Assembly: GCA_033032865.1 (NCBI GenBank)
Contig: JAWHQI010000024.1
Span: forward strand, 2,480,001 to 2,544,000
DNA length: 64,000 nucleotides
Reading direction: 5' to 3'
DNA from: Dactylorhiza incarnata
Lineage: Eukaryota > Streptophyta > Magnoliopsida > Asparagales > Orchidaceae
Both the position numbers and the translations under genes were made by a program. The notes beneath the pieces were generated by a model. It saw nothing but the letters and a program-made list of their open reading frames with translations. It did no database searches and was not told where the DNA came from. Below, in pieces: positions 43,783 to 54,085 of this stretch (within the stretch, counting starts at the first letter, position 1; every line of letters starts with the position of its first letter).

Positions 43783-46020
43783 TGTAACATCCCTGGTCTG
43801 CAAATAGAATATAACATGGGTCCGGCCGGGACCCCACGACATATAACATCCACAAAGCCTAAAATGTTAGTAATTGATGCATGAAAACATGCTAATAAAA
43901 TTCAGAGTAAACAGAAACGGAAGCTAATCACAAGCCCAAAACAAAGGGGCCAGAATGTTCACATCAACAAGGAAAACAGTACTGAAGAGACCCGGCCTTA
44001 AGCCTTACATGGCTTCCAAAAGAGGTACAGACAAATAACAGGAATACATGAAAAACTCCAAAATAGAGAGGACCCTAACCAGCTCCTCAACAACCCATGG
44101 GCTCCGACCCACTACACACCACCGCGAGCTCCGCCACCTGAAACCAAGAACAAACAGGCGGTGCAACGAAGGTTAGCATGGGGCTGACCAACACAACGTA
44201 ACGACCCCTCCCCCCGGCCATCCTAGCGGACTCCGGGGCGAGTACATCGCTCTCCTGCAAGCACGCACGAAAACCAAAGCACCAAAACAAAGGACCGAGG
44301 GGCACACACGGGGGTCCCCATAGCATAGCAAAGCACACGTGTCGTTGACTCCCAAGGTCACACGACCTAAACCACAGAGGCATTCTAAACCGAGTTCTCA
44401 TGATGAGAGGCGTGACCTTTCGCAGTCAAGCGTAGAAGTAGGTAAGCTACGCTACGCATCGATTCGACGAAATGCGATAGCGAGGTACGAAGTACATATT
44501 TATCTAACAGAGCGTGACATAGGAGAAGACATTCTCCAACCGTCTGAACGAGCGCGACAACGGGAAGAAACGGTCCGCAACTGTTCAAACGAGCGCGACA
44601 GGGGGAAACACATCCCGCCACTGTCCAAACGAGCGCGACAGGGGGGAAACACAGTCCGCCGCTGTCCAAACGAGCGCGACAGGGGGAAACACAGTCCACC
44701 ACTATCCAAACGAGCGCGACAGGGGGAAACACAGTCCGCCACTTTCCAAACGAGCGCGACAGGGGGAAACACAGTCCGCCACTGTTGAAACGAGCGCGAC
44801 AGATAGCATAGCACCACTCCCAGTCCTGGAACGTCGTGACGGGGAAACTCACCCGCTTCGCACAATCCTCACGAATGTCATTCTACCAGGCCCACCTAAG
44901 CCCGCCTAGGAACGGGGTATTCACGAACGACACCCACAAATTCCTATGATCTCTACGGCGAATAACACGGGACATTCCCGTTCGAGTATTTTAGGCTAAC
45001 CGCAATGCACATCACAACAACATCACCGATCCGGGCTGTACGCCACGGGTAGGCTTCACACATCATGCCTAAATCCAGACTCGCGCGTTGGATTACTAAT
45101 GCAATTTATGACGGGGACGGACACAATCGACCCGGGGGTTCGCAATGAACCGAGGGAAACACATACCGCGTCCAATTGGAGGCGGGTGGCCCTCCTAAGA
45201 AAAGAAAAAGCAGAAAAACTACACCGGGGTCGCAATCCCACGCCCTGGCGAAGTCCCCGCTCTCCACCACATAGTGGGAGAGGGAATCTACATGCAGTTC
45301 ACACAAACATACGCCGGGGTCGCAATCCCACGCCCTGGCGGAGTCCCCGTCCTCAACCGAGACGGTGTGAGGGGACTCTCATTGCACGAAACATAAACAT
45401 AAGCACACAAACATACAGAACATAGGGTCCTAAGACCGGGGGAAGAAATCGTTACCCTTGTAGAGCGTCGCGGAGGCATCACGGAGACGGTAGTCGCTGC
45501 CCTACTTCGGATCTAGCCTCGACTCAGTTCCACACACGGCTCTCGCAAGAGATCTTCTCTAGATCCTCGGTCAAGCGCCAAAACAGCGAGAGAAAGGGAG
45601 GAGAGGAGAGGGTCAACCTCCTCCTTCCTGGAGCAGCGCGAGCAAGAGAGGGAGAGGGCACGTCGGCCTCCTCTTGACCGGCGAGAGAGAGAGGGAGGAG
45701 AGGAGGGTGACGACCTCCTCCTTCCTGGAGCCGCGCGAGCAAGAGAGGGATCGGCCGACCTAGACGAGGGCGAGAGGGAGAAGGATCGGGAGAGAGGGGG
45801 CAGCGACCTTCCTGTGCGAACGAGAGGAAGAGAGGGATCGGGTAGGGGAGATCGGGAGAGAGGGGGGTTGGCTGGGGTTTTTATTAAAACCCTAAAATGA
45901 AATTGCTATCAGCACACCACTCGGCTATTCGCACACCAAGCTTTCTATTGTACCCCCAAAGCTCCTAATCGCAGACCATGCCCCAAATTGGATAAACGTC
46001 GAAATATTGGGGGCGTTACA
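43783..46020 (-). repeat. E4 5' LTR
   Basis: 2,238 bp, TGTAACATCCC to GGCGTTACA. Shorter than its partner mainly by one 40-bp minisatellite unit. Confidence 0.93.
44512..44800. repeat. 40-bp minisatellite in E4 5' LTR, seven units
   Basis: Same unit as 37876-38200, with one unit fewer and more scattered substitutions. Confidence 0.93.
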
Positions 46021-46448
46021 CTCAGATCTTGCTTAAATGCTTCATATTCTTGATTTAGCAAAGATCGTCGATCATCTCGCACTTCTTCTGTACCTTCAAT
46101 GAGAACTACAAGTGAACCCCACATCTCTTTGGCAGATTTGCAGTGTATCAGATTTTGTAGCATTGAGTCATCTACTGCTCCGGCAATGATGTTCTTTGCC
46201 TTCTTGTCCATGGAGACGAGAGCAATCTCATCTTTAGTTAACTCCATCATCTTCTTTGGAACATGAATGGTTGAATTTGTTGAAGAAGGTTTCATCAGAA
46301 CATGTGGACCTTCCTCAACGATCTGAAAAATTCTTGGATCGGTGGCTTCCATGTAGAACTTCACTCTTTCCTTCCACATGGGGAAGTTCTCCTTAGAGCA
46401 AACAGACATCTTCACAGAGGAATCCTTGGATCTTTCCATTTCAGACAT
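46021..46448 (-). pseudogene. E3 gag, N-terminal part (interrupted by E4)
   Basis: The ATG at 46448 opens the E3 gag: SKENFPMWKERVKFYMEATD, then a UBN2-type domain with KKAKNIIAGAVDDSML, KSAKEMWGSL and the RRSLLNQEYEAF helix. After KQDL it is cut by E4. The remaining gag is at 37147-35320. Confidence 0.87.
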
Positions 46449-46511
46449 ACTTGCTCTTGCAACTAGACTTAGAGATCTTGTTCAAGGTGTTAACCTTTAG
46501 AGAACAACCTC

Positions 46512-46523
46512 GCTTTGATACCA
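46512..46523 (-). other. E3 primer-binding site (initiator tRNA-Met)
   Basis: The minus strand reads TGGTATCAAAGC two bases after the LTR end. One mismatch to the usual TGGTATCAGAGC, the same variant as in E1. Confidence 0.88.
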
Positions 46524-46525
46524 AT

Positions 46526-47978
46526 TGAAAGTATCTGGTTGCCGACCTAAATCACCTAAAGGGTGGTGAATAGGTGGATTCTATGGCTTTTTGCGGAATT
46601 AAAAACTTTAGATAAAAGCGCACAGAAACCAAAAGAGCACATCACAACACAAGGATTTATAGTGGTTCCCCGATGTTGGATAGTCCACTTTCCACCTCAC
46701 CTATCTAGCACGCCCGGCTAGACTAGGCTACTTCACTGATCTCGGATTATGAATAATCCTATAACTTGGAGACAACTCTCCTACAACTCGGAGTAAAACT
46801 CCTACAAACTCGAAAGAAAAACTTCCTACAACTCGGAGACAATGCTCCTACAACTCGGAGTAAAAATCCTACACTCGGAAGAAAAACTTCCTACAACTCG
46901 GAGATAACTCTCCTACAAAGATATGTAAAGGATTTTTACAAAACTTTAAATTGAAAAACAATCTTCTTAAAATCTCCTTGAGATTTGACTTGATCAGATC
47001 TGAAACTGAGAGAACTTCTTCTTCCTTGAAAGAATAGAAAATCTGGATCTAGAGAGAGAAAGAAGAAATCTTTTCTTGAAAGCTTGATCTGAAACTTAGG
47101 AGAAAAACTAGATCCGAAAGAAGCTTTATAGAATCAGAAATCAGAGATCTATTTTTCTCTTTTCTTCAAGAAGAATCGTCCAACAACTTTGTCGGCAGCA
47201 GCAAGGGCTTTGCGAGAACGAACAGAGCGCCGACAGACGGAAAGAGATGTTCTTTTCTTTTTCGATTCGGGCGATTGCGGCGATTAGAATGATTAGGGAT
47301 TTTTGTGAACAACCCTTAGGTAAATATATAGAGAGAACGATTCTTCTCCTAACGGCTATATACGCGATTTAAGGAAAGCCTTCCACGTGTACTGTGCATG
47401 GCGGAAGCCCTAAATGGCGAGCCGAAATGAACTGAACTGGAAAGACGAACTCTCTGAATCGACTAAATGGAATTGTCGAAATATCTCATTAACCGAATTC
47501 GAAAGGACCTTTAGCCGAATTCGTCGAATGCAGATAGCCGAGTTCGAGAGAGTCTTTAGTCAAATTCGTCTAATGCAAATAGCCGAATTCGAGAGAGTCT
47601 TTAGTCGAATTCGTCTAATGTTTACTTAGGGAAATTTTCTGGCTTCTTGAAATTGTTTAGCCGAATTTTTTAATCAAACAAATTTTCTTTCTAAGTAAAA
47701 TCAGCAGCATCTTCTCTTAGCTCTTCCTTTGTGTTTGAATAAGAAGTACATCCCAATAGAGAGATTCCACATGAGTCAACACCTTGGTCTACACAATCAG
47801 GAATTACATTACATAGGCATGTGTTTAACGACTCATTGAAACCTGACATTGGTTTGTACTTAGCCATTTAAAACCTACAAACACACAACTAGACAACAAC
47901 ATCAAATACAATATCAATTCATCTTAGTTCAAGGGACACTTCTTCAAATCAAGGTAATTGTGGCTACAATACCCAACA
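46526..47978 (-). repeat. E3 5' LTR
   Basis: 1,453 bp, TGAAAGTATCTGG to CCAACA. The CGAATTCG block at about 47490-47620 contains one more repeat than in the partner. An AT-rich TATATATTTA at 47321-47330 (minus) is the likely TATA box. Confidence 0.93.
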
Positions 47979-48298
47979 CAGCCGCATCCAGGTGGGCTTC
48001 ACCCGCCTCAGCACGGGCTTCGCCCGTGCTCGATGCGTCTGCGGGGTACGCCTGCAACATATACATATGAGTACTCGAAATGACCGTAAATAAATATACA
48101 TCAATATTACAATATTTATTTTGTAAAAAAAATACGTATATACTTAAAAGATTATTTTTTTCCCACTCTCTCCCCCTCTCTTCTCTCTCTCTCTCGGGAA
48201 GTTTTTATTTTTATTTTTTTATATTAAAGATGTTCAACGGTGGAAAATGAAAGCACGGTAAGAGCATGACGAATGCTATATTCATTTATATAATAAAG

Positions 48299-48299
<1 letters not shown>
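47979..48299 (-). mobile_element. HelD, 5' part (split by E3)
   Basis: The minus strand starts TCTTTATTATATAAATG after a host A at a TA repeat. It reads GCATTCGTCATGCTC and a TCCACCGTTGAAC segment typical near plant Helitron 5' ends. Next to E3 it has CGGGCTTCGCCCG hairpins. Confidence 0.62.
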
Positions 48300-48329
<30 letters not shown>

Positions 48330-48398
48330 CTCTATATATTTGTATATGTATGTATATGTATATATATATATAGATATATATATAGATATATATATATA
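48300..48398. repeat. TA/TATG microsatellite
   Basis: About 100 bp of TA-rich repeat between HelD's 5' end and HelE's 3' end. Confidence 0.92.
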
Positions 48399-48890
48399 CT
48401 AGCATCTTCGAACGGGCTACGCCCGTTCTCGATGCGTCGCTGCGGGCTTCGCCCGTAACCAAGCGGGCTTCGCCCGCTTGACATTCAAGCAGGGTTCGCC
48501 CGTTCTCGATGCGGCGCTGCGGCCTTCGGCCGCATTCAGGCGGGCTTAGCCCGCCCCGCCCCAGCAGTTATTTAAAATTTAAGAATTAAAATTTTTATTA
48601 ATTAAATTATTTAATTACTTATTAATTATAAAATAAAAAACATTGGAATACCTTGGTGTTTATTATTTCCATAGGTATTGCATTTCCATCTTCGCCCGTT
48701 CTCGATGCATCGATGCGGGCTTCACCCGCTTGGTATTCAAGCGGGCTTTGCCCGTTCTCGATGAGGCGCAGCGGGCTTCGCCCGCATTCAGGCGGGCTTC
48801 GCCCCCCCCCCCCCCCCCCAGCAGTTACGGGCTTCGCCCGCCCCCTCGGCGCGCTTCGCCCACCCCCCGACAGTTATTTAAAAATTGTAA
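48399..48890 (-). mobile_element. HelE: Helitron 3' end with duplicated hairpin-rich tail
   Basis: On the minus strand the hairpin AACGGGCGTAGCCCGTT, CGAAGATG and CTAG precede a host T, a canonical Helitron 3' terminus. Many CGGGCTTCGCCCG hairpins follow inward to 48560. A similar tail, without the terminal CTAG, is repeated at 48687-48880 and includes a run of C near 48808. The 5' end was not found. Confidence 0.68.
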
Positions 48891-50146
48891 AGATTTCTAA
48901 ATAAGCATTGTGAGGTTGAGCACCTTGGAAAGAATAGTAAAGTGTCTTGTGCAAACCTTAATCTTTTTTACACCACTTATTCTTAAGTACACCGGATCAC
49001 AAAAATATCAATATTGAAAAATAGAGTGTGTGATCCCCCAAGCATTACTTTGCACTCTGATATGTCTTAATGAGCATTGTGTGTGCAGAGCACCTTGGTT
49101 GTTGTACATTTTTATGTGCATTGAAGTGTATGGAAGTAAAATTATTTGTGTTTTATTGTGCACTTTACTCTACATATGTCTTGTATTCTTTTTATTATAT
49201 TATTTGTTTACTCTCTTCAAAATACACTTATGTGCACATCATTATCTTCCATAACACTTCTTCTCATGAGTATTGGATCCTAATGCTAATTCTATACTAC
49301 TCTTTATATATATATATATATGCACTAGATAACCTAGCATGCTCTCTACAATGTTTGTATGTCTTGAATTTGTGAATTAAAATAACATTATAGTAGTCTC
49401 TTTGTGATATCTTTCTTTCATGCTTGGTTATTTTATTGTAAACCTTAAAGATTTTAAAAGAAAAATGATTTACAAAAATATCTTCTTATTTTGGAATTTA
49501 ACTCATATTTCTTCTTCTGAATCGTCATGAGTACAAAAAGATGATTCTTGTATTTCTATAAGTCTTCCGCAACATTACCATATAATTTTTTACATTGCGC
49601 TTTCATGCTTATTTAAAGTCTTTTATTTTGGAGTGTATCATCACTTGAATCTCAAAATTCCTTTTCTTCAACAAGTGGTAGACTTGCTTGGTAAAATTTT
49701 ATATTGGTTGTTCTAACATACATATTATTTTTCTGCTAAAATCTCTGATCTTTTTGAAAAAATTTCTTTATGTTAAAAACTCTTTATCATTACATTTCTT
49801 ATAAAAGCTCGATCATGCCTTAACTTTTTATCAAAAAGCTTCTTTCTATGTCTCTTGCTTCCTTAACCCACTTTTGCTAATAACAAAAGGGGGAGAATTA
49901 ACATGATAAATAATAAACGCTATCAAATGAGGAGAACTAACATGACTAATGATTAAGAAGATAGCCTACATATAAGGGGAGTATTCACATTGGGGGAGCA
50001 TGCATTTAGGGGAGCACTTCTAAATACCAAAATCGACAATTATCCTAAATCATCACTCACACACACACAAGTTGGATTCGTCATGCTTTATGTATTAATG
50101 CTTTGATTTATCATTGATGGATTTGTTATTATCAAAATGGGGAGTT
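48891..50146 (+). mobile_element. E5 internal 3' region (truncated copia)
   Basis: No coding frame is recognised. Near its right end it carries AAAGGGGGAGAA and GGGGGAGCATGCATTTAGGGG purine tracts and AAAATGGGGAGTT immediately before the LTR, as in Sire-type 3' ends. Confidence 0.5.
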
Positions 50147-51224
50147 TGTTGGAACATGGTCTTCCGCATCTCCTAGGTTTGAGAATAACAAATCCTATGC
50201 GTATTTGATCTTGTGTGTTTAAGTGTACAAGAAATAATGACATATGACTTAAGGAAAACATAAGAAGGTTTCGCTCATGTTTGAAGCCAAAACTCTAGCA
50301 TAGCCACTAGCGCAGGCGCTAGAACTGATTAGAGCAATTTTGGGAAGCAGTTATAGAAGGAGATAGCGTCGGCGGTAGCGGCTAGCGCAGGCGGTAGCTC
50401 GATGCACAAGAGGAATCTTGATTGGGTTTCCTTGGAATGAAAGATACGCATGCGCAGAGTATTTCCTAATTCAACCTAGCATCTGCGGTATCAATAGCGT
50501 AGGCGCTAGCTCGCTCTCCTATAAAATGAGCCCTCTTCTCTCATTTTCAACACAAATGCTAGAGAGAGGTTGAATGCCTAAATTCCAGAGCCCTATTCTA
50601 CTGAGAGTTGATCTCCCACCAAAAGTTCTGATAGTTTCTGAAGGAGGACTTCTTCACACCGCATCCGACCAATGATCACTTCAACCACGCTTATTCTATA
50701 GCGATCTCTCGTCCCTAACTTTAGAAGTTCCTTGGAGGGAGTTTTTCATATTGTTGTTGTTTATTTTATCTCTTTACTCTTGTAATCGTATAGTGAATTC
50801 GCCTCGTATTCGCGACTAGGTCTGGGTAGGACTTATGTAGGAATTTGCCTCATGCTGGCGACTAGATCTAGAGTTGGTCTAGGGGGTGCTCGAGGCCATA
50901 TCCGAGGGAAGATTGGCTAGATCAACTTGAGGTCATATCCAGGGTAGGATAGGCTAAAGCCACCGGTTAGTGGGGATACAAGTCGGGGTAGAAAACAAAA
51001 AGTTATTTTACTTTTCATTTTTGATTTCTAGCGTCATAAGAAATCAAGTTTTGTAATCTTCTATTTCAAATTAATAAAATCATATCTTTATTATATTTCA
51101 CTAGATTTGTTTAGTTTTGCACTGTTTTGATCTTTTAGTTTTTTAAGTCATTCAAAATATAATAAAAGTTTGTAAAACCCTTATTCACCCCCTCCCCCCT
51201 CTAAGGGCGCCTACAGATCCAACA
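50147..51224 (+). repeat. E5 3' LTR (copia)
   Basis: 1,078 bp, TGTTGGAACATGG to GATCCAACA. The TATA box TATAAAAT is at 50520-50527. Just upstream, 50295-50515 holds five TAGCGCAGGCGCTAG-like motifs. A CCCCCTCCCCCCTCTAAGG segment precedes the end, the mirror of the E2 and E3 LTR ends. The upstream element body is lost. Confidence 0.82.
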
Positions 51225-52808
51225 TAAATATCTTGAGAAAGGGAGGTTTGGGATGTCACCCCATCAAACCTCCTAGTACCGTTACGAGCCCTTCACTGGG
51301 TAGCCCTTGGGAAGTCCAAGGTTTACCCTAAACTTCTAAGTTCAACTAAATGATATACAAGAGTTGTTTAAGTAGGAGAACTTGATAAGGTAATCCTCGT
51401 CCTAAAATATGGGACGGATTGGTACAAGGACTTGTTAGTCATGTGGGCTGGAGGCTTGGGAAAATATAATATCAGGACGGGTTAGTCCTACGAGCAGTAG
51501 GCTCAGTGTTATCTAAGGAGTACTGGATAGTCCAATGAGTTGGAGGCCCAGGAAATTATGATATCAGGATGGGTTAGTACAGCGAGTAGTAGGCTCAATG
51601 TAATCTAAGGAGGACTAGATTGTCCGACGAGCTGGAGGCTCGGGGAAATACATATTATGAGGTGTTACTTACCAAATAGTATGCTTATACCCTATGTGTT
51701 CTTAGGGGCGTACATAAGGTCTAGGCTGGGAGGTGTTGATAGGATCCTAGAAGTGGACATGCCCGATCCACTGCCCCTGTTTGCCTTAACATGGGTACCT
51801 GAGTTGACATACTCGAACAGAGGGAACTTAAAAGGTCTGTACATACAAAGTCGAGTGGGTGTGTTGAATCATTGCATTACACAACATAACACAGCATCAT
51901 TTCATTAAACAGGGCCTCATCGTATAAATTAGTATGAGCTCTTTAATACAATGAGTTTACCTTAGTGTCAGATCCGCAAACTTATAAGTTTGTATGAGCA
52001 TTCTTATAAGATAGGGTTACTTTCATAGCTTCTTATTTTACATACACTATTTTTCATACTTATACTACTGCGAATGCTATTGTTTGTTCTATGATCAAGG
52101 TTACTATTACTCGTGCTATTCTTTTTCTATTGCACTCTTATACATAGACAATATAGTGGAACTGCTAGAATAGGCACCTTTTTCTATCTATACTTATGCT
52201 AGATAGGGCCACTGCCACTTGCTTGTTTATATTACCATTTGTTACCTTTCTCTTCATCATCCCTGCACGGTGCCTAGGAATCGCAGGTGGATGGGATGAG
52301 GAAACCGCTTAGTCTTATGGACTAACGACTGGATGTGGCATAATAAACAGGAGCACCAGGAGGAGCAGACCCACAACCAGAGGGAGGAACTTGATACGGT
52401 GGCCCGGCCTGGAGTTGGACTCTCAGCTGCAACTGGAAGAGCTCCGGTGAGATAACATCTCGAGAATGCTACCTTCCATGTTTTCCACAGCAGTGTGTAA
52501 TTTGTCTTTTCCTGAGAGATATGTAGTGAGGATCTTTGTGTACTGGTCTTAAGCCCATTTTATTTAAGTAGTCTTATATTAGTACATCATTTTATTTATG
52601 TATCACATTTGGACTTTTCTCTTTTATTGTAATGTGATTGTTGTGGACTTGTTTTAAATTATTCTATGGTGAATGGTTGGTCTGGATGTATGAATAACCA
52701 GCAGGATCGACGTCTTATAGTTGCGACCTTTACGTGTGTTAGTGTCACTGCAAGGCGGCGGTTATGGGCGGTAAGACCCAGAAATGTAAGAAAAAAAGGG
52801 GTCTTACA
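51225..52808 (+). repeat. LTR fragment related to E6
   Basis: Similar to about 60815-62980: both contain the CTAGTACCGKTRCGAGCCC block, the GTCTGTACRTACAAAGTCG block, CCTCATCGTATAAA, and the end GGGTCTTACA. Here the fragment starts abruptly at E5 and has no primer site after it, so it is a 5'-truncated or solo 3' LTR. The dyad repeat region (51440-51650) is older and less regular than in E6. Confidence 0.78.
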
Positions 52809-52869
52809 AAGCATGCTCAGGCTGGAGTAGTCACGGGGTGGGTGACATCCTGGGAATTCCTTGTGCTGC
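52809..52869 (+). pseudogene. 5S rRNA-derived 3' half
   Basis: AAGCATGCTCAGGCTGGAG through GGGTGGGTGACATCCTGGGA to GTGCTGC lines up with the second half of plant 5S rRNA, including the box C region, with roughly a quarter of bases changed. The 5' half is missing. It may be a dead gene fragment or part of a Cassandra-type TRIM LTR, which carries 5S sequence; the GAGACCGTTATAA end near 53050 would fit such an LTR. Confidence 0.65.
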
Positions 52870-53069
52870 CTATAAACTGAAGCATTCCTCATGAAAGGGA
52901 GAGTTGCGGTCTCCAACAACCCATTGTGCTTTGAGGTGGGATAGAGAGGGGTTGGGGTGCACGGTCTGTAGACCGGTTGAGGCTGAACCTTTGCGAGTTG
53001 TGTGCTGGGACTACCGGCGGTCATCCTGACGAGCTGTGTGTTGGGGAGACCGTTATAATATCTCTGCTT
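52870..53069. other. Unassigned flank of the 5S-like segment
   Basis: About 200 bp ending GGGGAGACCGTTATAATATC. Possibly the rest of a Cassandra-like LTR. No gene seen. Confidence 0.35.
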
Positions 53070-53080
53070 CCATTAGGCGA

Positions 53081-53695
53081 CATCGAATTTTCACCCCTTG
53101 AAGGCCTTTTGCAGCTCCTCTAGCATTCCTCGCAGGGTGGGAGCGGCGAAGATGGATTCCGACGGTTGTTGGGGGCTGCGAGGTATTGACCCAAAGTCAT
53201 CGTGGATGACTATGAATCGCTCGCTCCAGCGATGATCTTTGTTTATCGTACCCGCGATAGTGCAGGTATGGCTACAGAAGTAGATGACACCCTCATTTAT
53301 TGCCCCAGGCTGAAGATCTTCCTAAAGACTGACAAGTCGAACGCGATATTCTCTGCTCGCAAGAAGCAAAGGTACCCAACAATGATCGCAACACCATTGG
53401 GGTTGATCTGTGCCGGTACTAGGTTGTAGTATCGGAGGATATGATAGAACTTCGAGCATAGAGGAATTCGCGGGCCGACTTCAAAGTGACAGATGGGAAA
53501 CATGGTCTTATCCTCAAGGAATGTGTTCATTCGCTCGCTCTCGCAGGGCAATCTCACTTAGAAGTCATCTGTGAGGAAGCAGTCTTTAAAGTCCTTTATA
53601 CCATCGCTCGTAGAGATCGACCTCTTGAATGTCGCTGAAGCAAAGAGCTCCGCATAGTTCTGCCAAAGTGCATCAATGTTTTCAGCAAAAACCAT
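53081..53695 (-). pseudogene. TatB antisense gene B remnant (PF04195 domain)
   Basis: From an ATG at 53695 the minus strand encodes a relative of TatA gene B. The core FEVGPRIPLCSKFYHILRYY, then LVPAQINPNGVAIIVGYL and FDLSVFRKIFSL, aligns with the PF04195 region. After a one-base shift at a G run (about 53308) it continues with INEGVIYF and NKDHRWSERF, matching the later blocks. A TAA at about 53567-53569 and the shift make it a pseudogene. The 65-bp intron that splits this domain in TatA is absent: the codons for FYH and ILRYY are contiguous. A TATA box lies about 120 bp upstream (53811-53820). Confidence 0.85.
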
Positions 53696-53810
53696 CTTGA
53701 ATGCAAGAGATGATGTGTGAGTATTGAATAGCGCGTACTAGGAGAGGATCAGAAGCTCGCAAGGATCGTCGGAAGCATTGAAAAGTACCGTCGCTCCAGC
53801 CCCCCCCATC

Positions 53811-53820
53811 TATTTATAAA
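53811..53820 (-). promoter_or_regulatory. TATA box of TatB gene B
   Basis: The minus strand reads TTTATAAATA. Its distance to the ATG (about 120 bp) is close to that in TatA (about 130 bp). Confidence 0.65.
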
Positions 53821-54085
53821 CAAAAGGAAAGAGGGGGTATCGATAGTCGTACGCCGAGTAGTTTGGCTTGACGTGAAGTGCTTAACGTTGCTAGTATCTC
53901 ACAAACTCGCAAACCTGCAAAAATAACAACTCGCCAAGCCTAACATCCAACCACACGAATACTCGCAAGCATCAACACAGAGAACTAGACATCATCGCAG
54001 ATCAAAAAAAGTAGGAAAATAAGCGAAGGATCAGTTTAATACTAGCAAATGGAATTGTGAATCAATAAATTGAATGTTTACAAGA

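Larger units (their letters stand above)
37148..46020 (-). mobile_element. E4: gag-only Ty3/gypsy (Tekay/Del-like) element nested in E3
   Basis: LTRs of about 2.25 kb at 37148-39423 and 43783-46020, with TGTAACATCC...GCGTTACA ends. The gag is of gypsy type. Almost all of pol is missing, but its very end is kept: next to the 3' LTR the minus strand encodes FRDEISLRRREL with the stop in the LTR's own TGTAA, as in Tekay/Del elements. The element is therefore a deletion derivative that keeps gag, primer site, polypurine tract and LTRs. Confidence 0.88.
33439..47978 (-). mobile_element. E3: gag-only copia-type LTR element, interrupted by E4
   Basis: LTRs of about 1.4 kb at 33439-34840 and 46526-47978 with TG...CA ends. 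Flanking pentamers CACCC and CAGCC may be a target duplication with one change. Inside are a tRNA-Met primer site, a copia gag, the first few codons of protease and then the polypurine tract. Integrase, RT and RNase H are missing. This is the structure described for TR-GAG type non-autonomous elements. E4 (37148-46020) is inserted in the gag gene. Confidence 0.88.

Noticed and set aside
52809..52869. Functional 5S rRNA gene
   Set aside because: The 5' half with box A is missing and many bases are changed.
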